Below are positions 1 to 7,386 of a stretch of 31,095 nt of DNA, piece after piece. Origin of the DNA: a virus. Location of the stretch: positions 1-31,095 of IMG/VR virus record IMGVR_UViG_3300013093_000176; one strand, written 5' to 3'. The first letter of the stretch is position 1, and each line of letters begins with the position of its first letter. Below the pieces are notes generated by a model. That model had not been told where the DNA came from and did not search any database. It saw only the letters and a list, made by a program, of their open reading frames with translations. A program made the position numbers and the translations under genes.

Positions 1-1
1 A

Positions 2-976
2 ACTGGTGCTCCTGCCGGTGAGGCACAAACAAACGAACAAGCAGATGCGGCTGCCGCCCAAGGAACAAGCTCGGTAGTTGCCTCAGCATCGTCGTCATCT
101 GGAGAAGAATCGACAACTAATTCAGATCCTGCACAGTTCAAAGGTGAAAGTGGGAATGCCCCACCTGATCGTCCTGACTCAAATAGTGTTGATCAATTAA
201 ACCAAGACAATGAAAACGGAGATGAATCTGAGGATGATGGTGGCGACGGATATGGTGATACTAGTGGAGGCGGTGGCGGATCTGGCAGTAGTGATATAAA
301 TTCTAATAGACCGGGTATAAATCGATTAACTGGAAAACCATTTAGTTCAGCACCAACTGCCCCTGCTTCTGCACAATGGGCAGGAACTAAAGACATGCGA
401 GTCTGGTTAGAAGTTCCGCCTGATTACATAGGATCAACTGCTTCTCCTGGTATACGACAGCGCGGCGGAATTTCTTTCCCTTACACTCCTAGTATCAGTT
501 ATGATACCCAGGCTAGTTATGGAAGTGTAAATCCACTTCATTCTAACTACACACAATATTTCTTTAAGAATAGTGCGGTAGGTGCAATTACATTAAGTTG
601 TAAATTTACTGTACAAAGTGAATCTGAGGGAGAAGAATGGTTATCGGTTGTGCATTTAGGTCGTGCATTAACTAAAATGCCGTTTGGAAATGATCCAAAT
701 TTGCTTGTAGGCAGTGCTCCTCCTGTATGTAGATTATACGGATATGGCAACTGGATGTTTAGTAACGTCCCTGTTGCTGTTACAAGTTTTAAATTTGATC
801 TTCCCGAAAGTGTTGATTACATTCAAGTTACCAAAGGAAAGTTTGCTAATACAATGGCTCCAACAATTTCAACAATTACATTTTCGTTCATCCCAATGTA
901 CAGCAGACAAGAGATTAGAGACTTTGCTGTAACAGATTGGTTAGATGGAAAATTAGGTGGAAAAGGATACTTATAA
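2..976 (+). CDS. Baseplate/tail-tube-like structural protein (gp48/gp54-like?), 5'-truncated by window edge
   Basis: The frame is open from base 2 to the TAA at 974-976, giving 324 visible residues, so the true start lies left of the window. The first Met (codon at 395) is internal: the reading frame continues upstream of it without a stop. Visible residues 1-130 are low complexity: Ala/Gln/Ser-rich, then acidic (NENGDESEDDGGDGYGD), then a Gly/Ser run. Residues from about 132 form a compact domain with FPYTPSIS, SAVGAITLSCKF, ALTKMPFG, GYGNWMFSNVPVAVTSF and a DVDYI-like segment (ESVDYIQV). That pattern resembles tail-tube-fold proteins that cap or initiate the tube in T4-like baseplates (gp48/gp54 type); this is recalled similarity, not a search result. 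It sits directly before gp53 and overlaps it by one base (TAATG). It could instead be another hub-proximal tube-like protein. The domain fold is moderately supported; the exact orthology is uncertain. Confidence 0.55.
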   Translation, partial: TGAPAGEAQTNEQADAAAAQGTSSVVASASSSSGEESTTNSDPAQFKGESGNAPPDRPDSNSVDQLNQDNENGDESEDDGGDGYGDTSGGGGGSGSSDINSNRPGINRLTGKPFSSAPTAPASAQWAGTKDMRVWLEVPPDYIGSTASPGIRQRGGISFPYTPSISYDTQASYGSVNPLHSNYTQYFFKNSAVGAITLSCKFTVQSESEGEEWLSVVHLGRALTKMPFGNDPNLLVGSAPPVCRLYGYGNWMFSNVPVAVTSFKFDLPESVDYIQVTKGKFANTMAPTISTITFSFIPMYSRQEIRDFAVTDWLDGKLGGKGYL

Positions 977-1278
977 TGTCAACAATATATTCTCGTTCAA
1001 GTCCGTATTATAATACATCAGTAGTCAATGGACATTTAGATATTATAGATTTTAGAGACATTCCTTCGGCAACAGATGATGTATTATATATTATTCCGCA
1101 GACTTATAGTTTACGTCCTGACTTATTAGCATACGACATATACGGTGATCAAAATTTGTGGTGGGTATTTTCTGTAAGAAATAAAAATGTAATTCAAGAT
1201 CCTGTGTATGATTTAGTTGCCGGTCAACGCATATATCTACCTTCAATATCTAATTTAACAAATTTAGGCATTATATAA
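976..1278 (+). CDS. 53: Baseplate wedge subunit gp53
   Basis: A 100-residue protein whose core, LRPDLLAYDIYGDQNLWWVF (residues 46-65), followed by NVIQDPVYDL and AGQRIYLP, is the hallmark of the gp53 baseplate wedge family. The C-terminal part is LysM-like. In T4, gp53 joins the wedges to each other and to the hub in the inner baseplate. T4 gp53 is roughly twice as long, so this is a short form, as in many marine relatives. The start chosen is the ATG at 976, which overlaps the previous stop (TAATG) and has AAAAGGA at 961-967 eight bases upstream. A longer reading from an ATG at 937 would add a basic, Trp-rich peptide overlapping the upstream gene and is unlikely. It probably depends on translational coupling with its upstream neighbour. 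The family call is strong. Confidence 0.9.
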   Translation: MSTIYSRSSPYYNTSVVNGHLDIIDFRDIPSATDDVLYIIPQTYSLRPDLLAYDIYGDQNLWWVFSVRNKNVIQDPVYDLVAGQRIYLPSISNLTNLGII

Positions 1279-1279
1279 T

Positions 1280-4200
1280 ATGGCGGTTGAGTATAATATT
1301 CTAGATGCCTATAGATCAGTTACGTATAATTTTACGTTAGCCGCACTAACATCTGCACAACTATCTGACCCAAAACAGGCATGGCGAAATTCACCTTTAA
1401 AATTAGTAATTGCTAGTTCTAAAGGAAAAGGTGCAAATGCTATACAAGGTGTTGACGGTAATGCACTACGTAATGCTCAAGATTCTTATCAGTCAGCATC
1501 GACTGATTTAAATGCTACAACTGATAGTATTTCTGCATCTAAAAAAACTTTAGACGGTCTTACAAGTGCATCTGATCTAATTAATACGTTTAACAAATAT
1601 AGTCCCGGTGCATATGATTTGTGGGTTGACAATGTTGAGATTGACACTATCATGGCTCCTAATGAGCAAACAGGTCCGGCTTTAGGAACAAAGGTAGCAT
1701 TTGAAGTATATGAACCTTACAGCGTTAATGGATTTATAGAAGCATTACATGTTGCGGCTCAAGCAGCCGGATGGGACAGTTATCTTAATGCAACATTTTT
1801 ATTAAAAATAGAATTTTCAGGCTATCCTATAAACGGAAATAAAGCAATTAAAATAGATGCTGACAAATATATTCCTATTAAAATGACAGGTGCAGAAATA
1901 GAAGTATCTGAACAAGGTACAAAATACAGATGCAAAGGTATTCCTGTCAATGAAATAGCAATGTCTAATCCTAATAAATTAACCGCATCTCGGCAAATGG
2001 TAGGAGCAACTGTTGGAGAAGTTCTTAAAGATCTTGTCAACGGTCTCAATGACGGGATAAAAGATAGAGCACAAAAAGAAAAAGTAAACCCTAAAACAAC
2101 TGATAGTTATGAAATTTGGTTTCCTGATTATCCTACATCAGGTAATGCTATAGCACTTCAAGATACTAATAAAATTAAAGATGCTAAAATTAATGAAATC
2201 TTAAAACAAAACAATGTTTATCAATTTCAAGATTTAAGTAATAAATCTTCCGACGGCAAACCATCTGATCCTCAGAACAAGTACGATCCTAAGAACAGTA
2301 TTGTTCAATTTCCTGCAAATGCCGATGTAATTGATATTATTACTGCGGTAGTAAGAGATAGCCAATATTTAAAAGATATATTAACAAAACTTAAAGACGA
2401 AGCGGCATCTGCAGACGGCATGGTTGATTATTTTCAAATTATTACTAAAGCAGAACCTACTGAGTTTGACAAGGCAAATAATAGACAATGTTATAAATTT
2501 ATATATATTATTACACCTTATAAAGTTCATAGTAGTCAATTGCCAGACCAACAAAATAATAAATTTGATCCTAAACAATTTGATAAACTTGTAAAGAGAG
2601 AATATAACTATTTGTATGGTGGAAAGAATGTAGATGTAATTAATTTTAAATTAAATTTTAATAATTTATATTTTCAAGCGGCAAATGCCAATCAAGGTGC
2701 TAAACCTAATTCTGAATTATCAACCGCAGAAGCCCCACCAGATACAGAAAACAAAAAGAAACCTGATCAAGAAAAAAATACAGATGTTAATGGAAAAGCA
2801 CCGGTTGCTGTAATTCCGCAAGCATCAGGTAATGATAATAGGGCTGGAGCAGTAAAAGGAGACCCATACTTTCAATTGGCCTACAATGCTCATCAAATGA
2901 TATTAGAAAGTGTAAATTTAATTACAGGTGATATTGAGTTATTAGGCGATCCTTATTATCTATGTACTAGTGGATTAGGCAACTATCTGGCAGAAACAAA
3001 AGAAGTTGGATTGACAGCAGATGGTGAGGCAAATATTAATTCTGCTCCCTGTGTAGTAAGATTTAATTTTAGAAATCCTATTGATATTGCTCCTAATGGA
3101 TTTTTAAATTTTGGAAGTCCAGCACCGTTCAGCGGTCTTTATAAAGTTATTAAATGTGTTAGTAAATTTAATGATGGCATGTTTAAACAGAGTCTTAAAG
3201 TAATTCGTTATCAAGGACAAATAGATCCTACTAGCAATGACAAACCTATACAAGCACCGCCGTTAGTATCTGAAAAGAAAGCATCAGATTATACAACTGC
3301 TGACACAGCACCGGCATCTGCTCAATCAGCAGGGTCGAGACCACCTACACTTGATCTTCTTAAAATGATAGGTAAAGGTCTTCCTACTAACGGACTTCCT
3401 GGTAGTCTTAATCAGGCTCTTGCTTCGGGATCATTTATTCCTGGAATAAGCGATTATCTAACAGGCGGAACTTCAGGAGGCGGCGCCGCAGATATTGCTT
3501 CTGCCGCTTCTGGATTGCTAGGTAACGCTTCTAGTGTGTTTGGTGGAGGTGGACTTTCATCACTCGCAGGAGCCGCTGGAAAATTATCATCTTTAGCAAG
3601 TAACCCGTTAGGTGCTCTTTCAAATTTAGCCAATGGTGCTGTATCTGGCATCGGTAGCCTTGTTTCAAATCCTACTAGTTTATTAGGCCAAGCATCGGGA
3701 GTTGTAAGCCAAGGAATAAATGCAATTAATCAAGGAGCAAATGGGATAGGATTGCAAGTAGGTAGCAGTTTATCAGGAATCAATCCTTTAACTTCTGGTG
3801 TTAGACTTGATACTTCTGCAATAAGTAACACCATCAATCAAATACAAACTGGCATATCAGCAAGTGATGCGGCCACAAATATGATTTCAAATGTTACCAG
3901 TGTTAACGGATTAAATCTGGGGGCAGATCAACGATCTGCCGTAATTAGCAATGCGTTATCAAATGGTATATCTCCTGATTTAGCATTAAGAAGTGCCAGT
4001 ACATTAGGTGTTAATTTGCCGGGAGTTAGCGGATTAAATCCCGGAGCATTAGCAGAACAATTAGGAATAGATCCTAGTCAACTAGCAGGACTTGGCGGAA
4101 GTTTAGGATCTGACTTAACAAAACAATTAAGCAGTATTTCTAAATCATTACCGGAAAATGTTAACTTAGGTGACGCTAAAAAACTTGGAATTAGTTTAGA

Positions 4201-4609
4201 AAATCTAGATCAAGTTACTATAAAGAACTTGCCTGCTATTCCACCGTTGAATGTTACAGCACCCGATGTTCTTGAATCTCCGGTTGATGCTTTAGTGGAC
4301 AATCCCGGCGATCCTAAAATACTATCACAATTTGGAATGACTCCTGCATTAGGTGCATTTAAAGCAGATATAACAGGATCACTACCTAATCTTGATACTT
4401 TAAAATCTAATCTTACTGGGTCTATACCTTCTGCAAGCGGCTTAGTGGCTAATGCACAGTCGGGGTTTGGATCTAGTATAACTTCTCAACTAGGAAGTTT
4501 GTCTGGAGGTAGCCCATTAGATAAATTAAACATACCTAGTGTTGATAGTTTAACATCTCAGGCTTCGGACTTAACTTCATCAATATCATCAAATTTAGGA
4601 ATAGGATAA
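1280..4609 (+). CDS. Putative baseplate hub protein with Gly/Ser/Leu-rich C-terminal tail
   Basis: 1109 residues, starting one base after the gp53 stop. Residues 1-60 and about 110-185 (SPGAYDLWVDNVEID, TKVAFEVYEPYSVNGF, then AAGWDSYLNATFLLKIEFSGY) look like folded beta-rich structural domains. Residues about 530-660 contain LESVNLITGDIELLGDPYYL and a closing FSGLYKVIKCVSKFNDGMFKQSL segment. These recall hub proteins of the gp27/gpD class, in which a domain specifying a polar, ring-forming surface ends this way. The place immediately before the gp5-like spike is the usual one for a hub partner. From about residue 682 to the end the protein changes to a low-complexity, non-charged tail rich in Gly, Ser, Leu, Ala and Asn, with SNPLGALSN/SNPTSLLGQ-type units. 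Typical hubs of this class are about 400 residues, so the tail is an addition. Hub role inferred; function of the tail unknown. Confidence 0.6.
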   Translation: MAVEYNILDAYRSVTYNFTLAALTSAQLSDPKQAWRNSPLKLVIASSKGKGANAIQGVDGNALRNAQDSYQSASTDLNATTDSISASKKTLDGLTSASDLINTFNKYSPGAYDLWVDNVEIDTIMAPNEQTGPALGTKVAFEVYEPYSVNGFIEALHVAAQAAGWDSYLNATFLLKIEFSGYPINGNKAIKIDADKYIPIKMTGAEIEVSEQGTKYRCKGIPVNEIAMSNPNKLTASRQMVGATVGEVLKDLVNGLNDGIKDRAQKEKVNPKTTDSYEIWFPDYPTSGNAIALQDTNKIKDAKINEILKQNNVYQFQDLSNKSSDGKPSDPQNKYDPKNSIVQFPANADVIDIITAVVRDSQYLKDILTKLKDEAASADGMVDYFQIITKAEPTEFDKANNRQCYKFIYIITPYKVHSSQLPDQQNNKFDPKQFDKLVKREYNYLYGGKNVDVINFKLNFNNLYFQAANANQGAKPNSELSTAEAPPDTENKKKPDQEKNTDVNGKAPVAVIPQASGNDNRAGAVKGDPYFQLAYNAHQMILESVNLITGDIELLGDPYYLCTSGLGNYLAETKEVGLTADGEANINSAPCVVRFNFRNPIDIAPNGFLNFGSPAPFSGLYKVIKCVSKFNDGMFKQSLKVIRYQGQIDPTSNDKPIQAPPLVSEKKASDYTTADTAPASAQSAGSRPPTLDLLKMIGKGLPTNGLPGSLNQALASGSFIPGISDYLTGGTSGGGAADIASAASGLLGNASSVFGGGGLSSLAGAAGKLSSLASNPLGALSNLANGAVSGIGSLVSNPTSLLGQASGVVSQGINAINQGANGIGLQVGSSLSGINPLTSGVRLDTSAISNTINQIQTGISASDAATNMISNVTSVNGLNLGADQRSAVISNALSNGISPDLALRSASTLGVNLPGVSGLNPGALAEQLGIDPSQLAGLGGSLGSDLTKQLSSISKSLPENVNLGDAKKLGISLENLDQVTIKNLPAIPPLNVTAPDVLESPVDALVDNPGDPKILSQFGMTPALGAFKADITGSLPNLDTLKSNLTGSIPSASGLVANAQSGFGSSITSQLGSLSGGSPLDKLNIPSVDSLTSQASDLTSSISSNLGIG

Positions 4610-4610
4610 C

Positions 4611-6893
4611 ATGCCAGAATTAGAACGTGCCGCGAAAGGTATATATGGTAGGGGTGCAAAAAACTTACCTAGTCCGGGACCATGGTTAGGTATTATTACT
4701 AACCACTTAGATCCTACGTACATGGGCGCACTTGAAGTTAGCCTTGTCCAAGCAACACAAGGGACACTTGACCTACAAAATGAAACGTTTGTTGTTCATT
4801 ATTGTTCTCCTTATAGTGGAGCAACATCTGTAAGTTTTGAGGGAAATAATTCTGCCGATTATAATAGTGTACAAAAGAGTTACGGATTTTGGGGAGTCCC
4901 GCCTGATATAGGAGCCACAGTATTATGTATTTTTATTGATGGAAATCCTAATGCAGGGTACTGGATAGGCTGTGTTCAAGACTTGTCTCAGAATCACATG
5001 ATTCCGGGACTTGCGGCTAGTGATGTAATTGAAATAACTCCTGAAGATGAAAAAAAATATGGTACTAGATTTTTGCCTGTTGCAGAATATCATAAACATT
5101 CTCGAGATGATGACAGTGCAAAAAGCCAAGATATTAATACACCTAACAAATATAAAAAACCTATATTTAGACCGTTTGCTGATAGATTATTAGCACAAGG
5201 ATTATTATTAGATACAGTGCGTGGACCTACTACTAGTAGTGCTCGTCGTGAAATTCCTAGTCAGGTTGTTGGAATATCAACACCCGGACCTGTTGATCCT
5301 AATACCACACAAAATGCTACAGTTAACTACAATGGCAAAACAGTTAAGTTTCCTGTAGGACGATTAGGCGGATCTACATTTGTTATGGATGATGGAGACA
5401 AAGACGGTCAAAATGAACTAGTAAGAATTAGAACACGTACTGGTCATCAAATTCTTTTACATAACACACACGATTTAATTTACATTGCAAATAGCAAAGG
5501 TACTTCGTGGATAGAAATGACCAGCAATGGCAAAATAGATATATATGCGGCTGATAGTGTTAGTATTCATACTGAGAATGATTTTAATTTTAGAGCAGAT
5601 AGAGATATAAATCTAGAAGCAGGTCGCGATATGAATGTATCTGTTAAAGGATCATTTCAGTTAGATGTTGTTAATGATTATACCTTGGTTATTGAAGGTA
5701 ATGGTAAACTTGCGTTTACAGGTGATTATGATCAAACAACTGAAGGAGATTATAAAAACACCATTACAGGTGATGCACACTTTGGTGTTGGTGGATCTAT
5801 GTATCAAACAACAGTAAGTGAAACGCACATTAGATCTGGTGACAATATGTATTACGAAACTGGTAGTATGTATAATCTTAAAGTAGGAAAAGACTATAAA
5901 TTAACAGCAGTTGCTACTACAAACATCACATCTAAACATCATATTGAGAAAGCAGATCAGATTGACATGAATGGACCTGATACTGCACTTGCCGCTCCAA
6001 CTGATGCGGCTTATACAGCAAGTATACCTGTTGGACTACCTAAATTTAATCTTCCTAATAGAAGTCAAAGTACTGGTTGGGAAAACCAACAGTTTTATAA
6101 AACTGATGATTTATCATCTATTATGAAACGAGTCCCAACTCATGAGCCTTGGGATCAACACGAGAATGTTAAACCAGGAGAGTTCACGCCTGACAAGACA
6201 GATTCAGGAGGAGCCACCCCTACTCAACGAGATCAGGTTCCTGGAAAGAGTCCTGCAACAACAGATAATCCGCCTCCTAATCTTAATAGAAAAGATATGG
6301 ATGCAGACTGGATTAAAGATCTTGCGTTTATTAAGAAAGTAAAAGATGTTGCTAAATCTTTAAATTGCTCTCATATTGATTTATTAGCATGTATGGCGTT
6401 TGAAACAGGTCGTACATTTAATCCTGCTCTAAGAAATAGTATCGGTGCTACTGGCTTAATTCAGTTTATTAAACCTACAGCAATTTCTCTAGGAACAACT
6501 ACAGATGCGTTAGCCGCAATGACTCGAGTTGAGCAAATGGACTATGTAGAAACTTATTTCAAGAAAGGTCCTGTACACAAAGTTGCTAATCCTCAATTAG
6601 AAGATCTTTATATGCAAATTCTATGGCCTGCGGCTGTAGGTAAACCTTTAGATTATGTTTTGTTTACTGCTCCGTCAAAACCGTACGAACAGAATAGTGG
6701 ACTAGATATAGGTAAAAAAGGATATATTACAAAATCAGATGCAGCCGGTAAGGTACGAGATCAGTTAAACTATGTTAGAACACAGTTATTAAAAGTTCCT
6801 AGCGATTCTGCGCCAGTTAAAGATGGTTCTGGTAATGTTATTACTGATAGTTCGGGTAATCCTGTAACTTATGGCGGAACACCTAAACAGTAA
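4611..6893 (+). CDS. 5: gp5-like baseplate spike with C-terminal lytic transglycosylase domain
   Basis: 760 residues. Residues 20-125 form an OB-fold-like domain (GPWLGIITNHLDPTYMGALEV; GVPPDIGATVLCIFIDGNPNAGYWIGCV), as in gp5/VgrG proteins. QGLLLDTVRGPTTSSARRE (SSARRE near residue 209) is a linker that I recall from marine T4-like gp5 proteins. Residues about 279-452 are short repeated beta strands (SNGKIDIYAADSVSIHTEN, RDINLEAGRDMNVSVKG, GDYKNTITGDAHFGVGGS), matching the trimeric beta-helix needle. After a Pro/Asp-rich linker, residues about 560-730 form a lysozyme-like SLT domain. ACMAFETGR carries the probable catalytic Glu598, and GATGLIQF (612-619) is the characteristic second motif. 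The enzyme would open peptidoglycan during injection. In T4 gp5 the lysozyme lies between the OB domain and the helix; here it follows the helix. The start follows the hub stop after one base, with AGGA at 4597-4600 and 4603-4606. Confidence 0.85.
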   Translation: MPELERAAKGIYGRGAKNLPSPGPWLGIITNHLDPTYMGALEVSLVQATQGTLDLQNETFVVHYCSPYSGATSVSFEGNNSADYNSVQKSYGFWGVPPDIGATVLCIFIDGNPNAGYWIGCVQDLSQNHMIPGLAASDVIEITPEDEKKYGTRFLPVAEYHKHSRDDDSAKSQDINTPNKYKKPIFRPFADRLLAQGLLLDTVRGPTTSSARREIPSQVVGISTPGPVDPNTTQNATVNYNGKTVKFPVGRLGGSTFVMDDGDKDGQNELVRIRTRTGHQILLHNTHDLIYIANSKGTSWIEMTSNGKIDIYAADSVSIHTENDFNFRADRDINLEAGRDMNVSVKGSFQLDVVNDYTLVIEGNGKLAFTGDYDQTTEGDYKNTITGDAHFGVGGSMYQTTVSETHIRSGDNMYYETGSMYNLKVGKDYKLTAVATTNITSKHHIEKADQIDMNGPDTALAAPTDAAYTASIPVGLPKFNLPNRSQSTGWENQQFYKTDDLSSIMKRVPTHEPWDQHENVKPGEFTPDKTDSGGATPTQRDQVPGKSPATTDNPPPNLNRKDMDADWIKDLAFIKKVKDVAKSLNCSHIDLLACMAFETGRTFNPALRNSIGATGLIQFIKPTAISLGTTTDALAAMTRVEQMDYVETYFKKGPVHKVANPQLEDLYMQILWPAAVGKPLDYVLFTAPSKPYEQNSGLDIGKKGYITKSDAAGKVRDQLNYVRTQLLKVPSDSAPVKDGSGNVITDSSGNPVTYGGTPKQ

Positions 6894-6901
6894 ATAATAC
6901 T

Positions 6902-7336
6902 ATGGTACAAAAGAATCTCACAATTAAACCTGGCAATATCAAAGCCCAAACTACGGTTAAATCTAGTCAATTTTACAAAGGTTTTAGTTCTATTGATGAA
7001 AATGCAATATCACCTCGCCTGTATGATTATGATGTTGTTAAACAAGATTTACTTAATCAACTAAACACTCGCAAAGGCGAAAGAGTTATGAATCCTGGGT
7101 TTGGTACAATTATATGGGATCTAATTTACGAACCCTTGACACCTAATATAAAACAAGCAATCGCAACCGATATTGATAGAATTTTAGCCTCTGAGCCTAG
7201 ATTAATTCCTACACAAGTTAACATTGTTGAGCAAAATTATGGGTTCTTACTTGAACTTACCGTCAACTATGCCAATACAGATCTTAGCGAACAAATTAAA
7301 CTAGCATTTGATCGCAATGTTGGATTGATGGCTTAA
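6902..7336 (+). CDS. 25: Baseplate wedge subunit gp25 (GPW/gp25 family)
   Basis: 144 residues. The core NTRKGERVMNPGFGTIIWDLIYEP (residues 55-78; the key residues are RKGER, PGFGT, W72 and EP) is followed by an EPR triplet at 98-100 and a beta-rich end (VNIVEQNYGFLLELTVNY). These are defining features of the gp25/GpW family, also seen in type VI TssE. gp25 bridges the wedge (gp6) to the first sheath ring, and its EPR motif takes part in the interdomain contact that triggers the sheath. The family is usually 110-140 residues, so this is full length. About 25 extra residues lead the N-terminus. It lies eight bases after the gp5 gene; the spacer (ATAATACT) shows no ribosome binding site. Order gp5-gp25-gp6 is common in T4-like marine phages. 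Confidence 0.92.
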   Translation: MVQKNLTIKPGNIKAQTTVKSSQFYKGFSSIDENAISPRLYDYDVVKQDLLNQLNTRKGERVMNPGFGTIIWDLIYEPLTPNIKQAIATDIDRILASEPRLIPTQVNIVEQNYGFLLELTVNYANTDLSEQIKLAFDRNVGLMA

Positions 7337-7386
7337 AACTACCTGGTTTATAGTCGTAATAAATACGCTATAAACGGTACTTGCTT
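7337..7386 (+). promoter_or_regulatory. Bulged 16-bp hairpin in the gp25-gp6 gap
   Basis: The largest gap in the + strand gene cluster is nearly filled by an inverted repeat. TACC (7340-7343) pairs with GGTA (7376-7379). GTTTATAG (7346-7353) pairs with CTATAAAC (7368-7375). CGTA (7355-7358) pairs with TACG (7364-7367), leaving the loop ATAAA (7359-7363). Bulges are TG (7344-7345) and T (7354), both on the 5' side. No U-run follows, so it is not a standard terminator. AATAAATA (7358-7365) differs from the T4 late-promoter box TATAAATA at one position. No Shine-Dalgarno is seen before the gp6 start at 7387. Likely a regulatory or mRNA-processing structure; its role is inferred only from its form and location. 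Confidence 0.5.

Noticed and set aside
937-975. Earlier ATG for gp53 giving 13 more residues.
   Set aside because: The extension overlaps the upstream coding region and is basic and Trp-rich, unlike gp53 N-termini. The ATG at 976 has AAAAGGA at the right spacing.
3480-3489. GCGGCGCCGC, a 10-base perfect palindrome in the hub gene.
   Set aside because: It encodes part of a Gly/Ala-rich run (GGGAAD) and is explained by Gly and Ala codons. There is no loop or conserved context to suggest a site.
7340-7379. Reading the gp25-gp6 hairpin as a rho-independent terminator.
   Set aside because: No U-run follows either arm, the stem is AT-rich, and the downstream gene belongs to the same late cluster.
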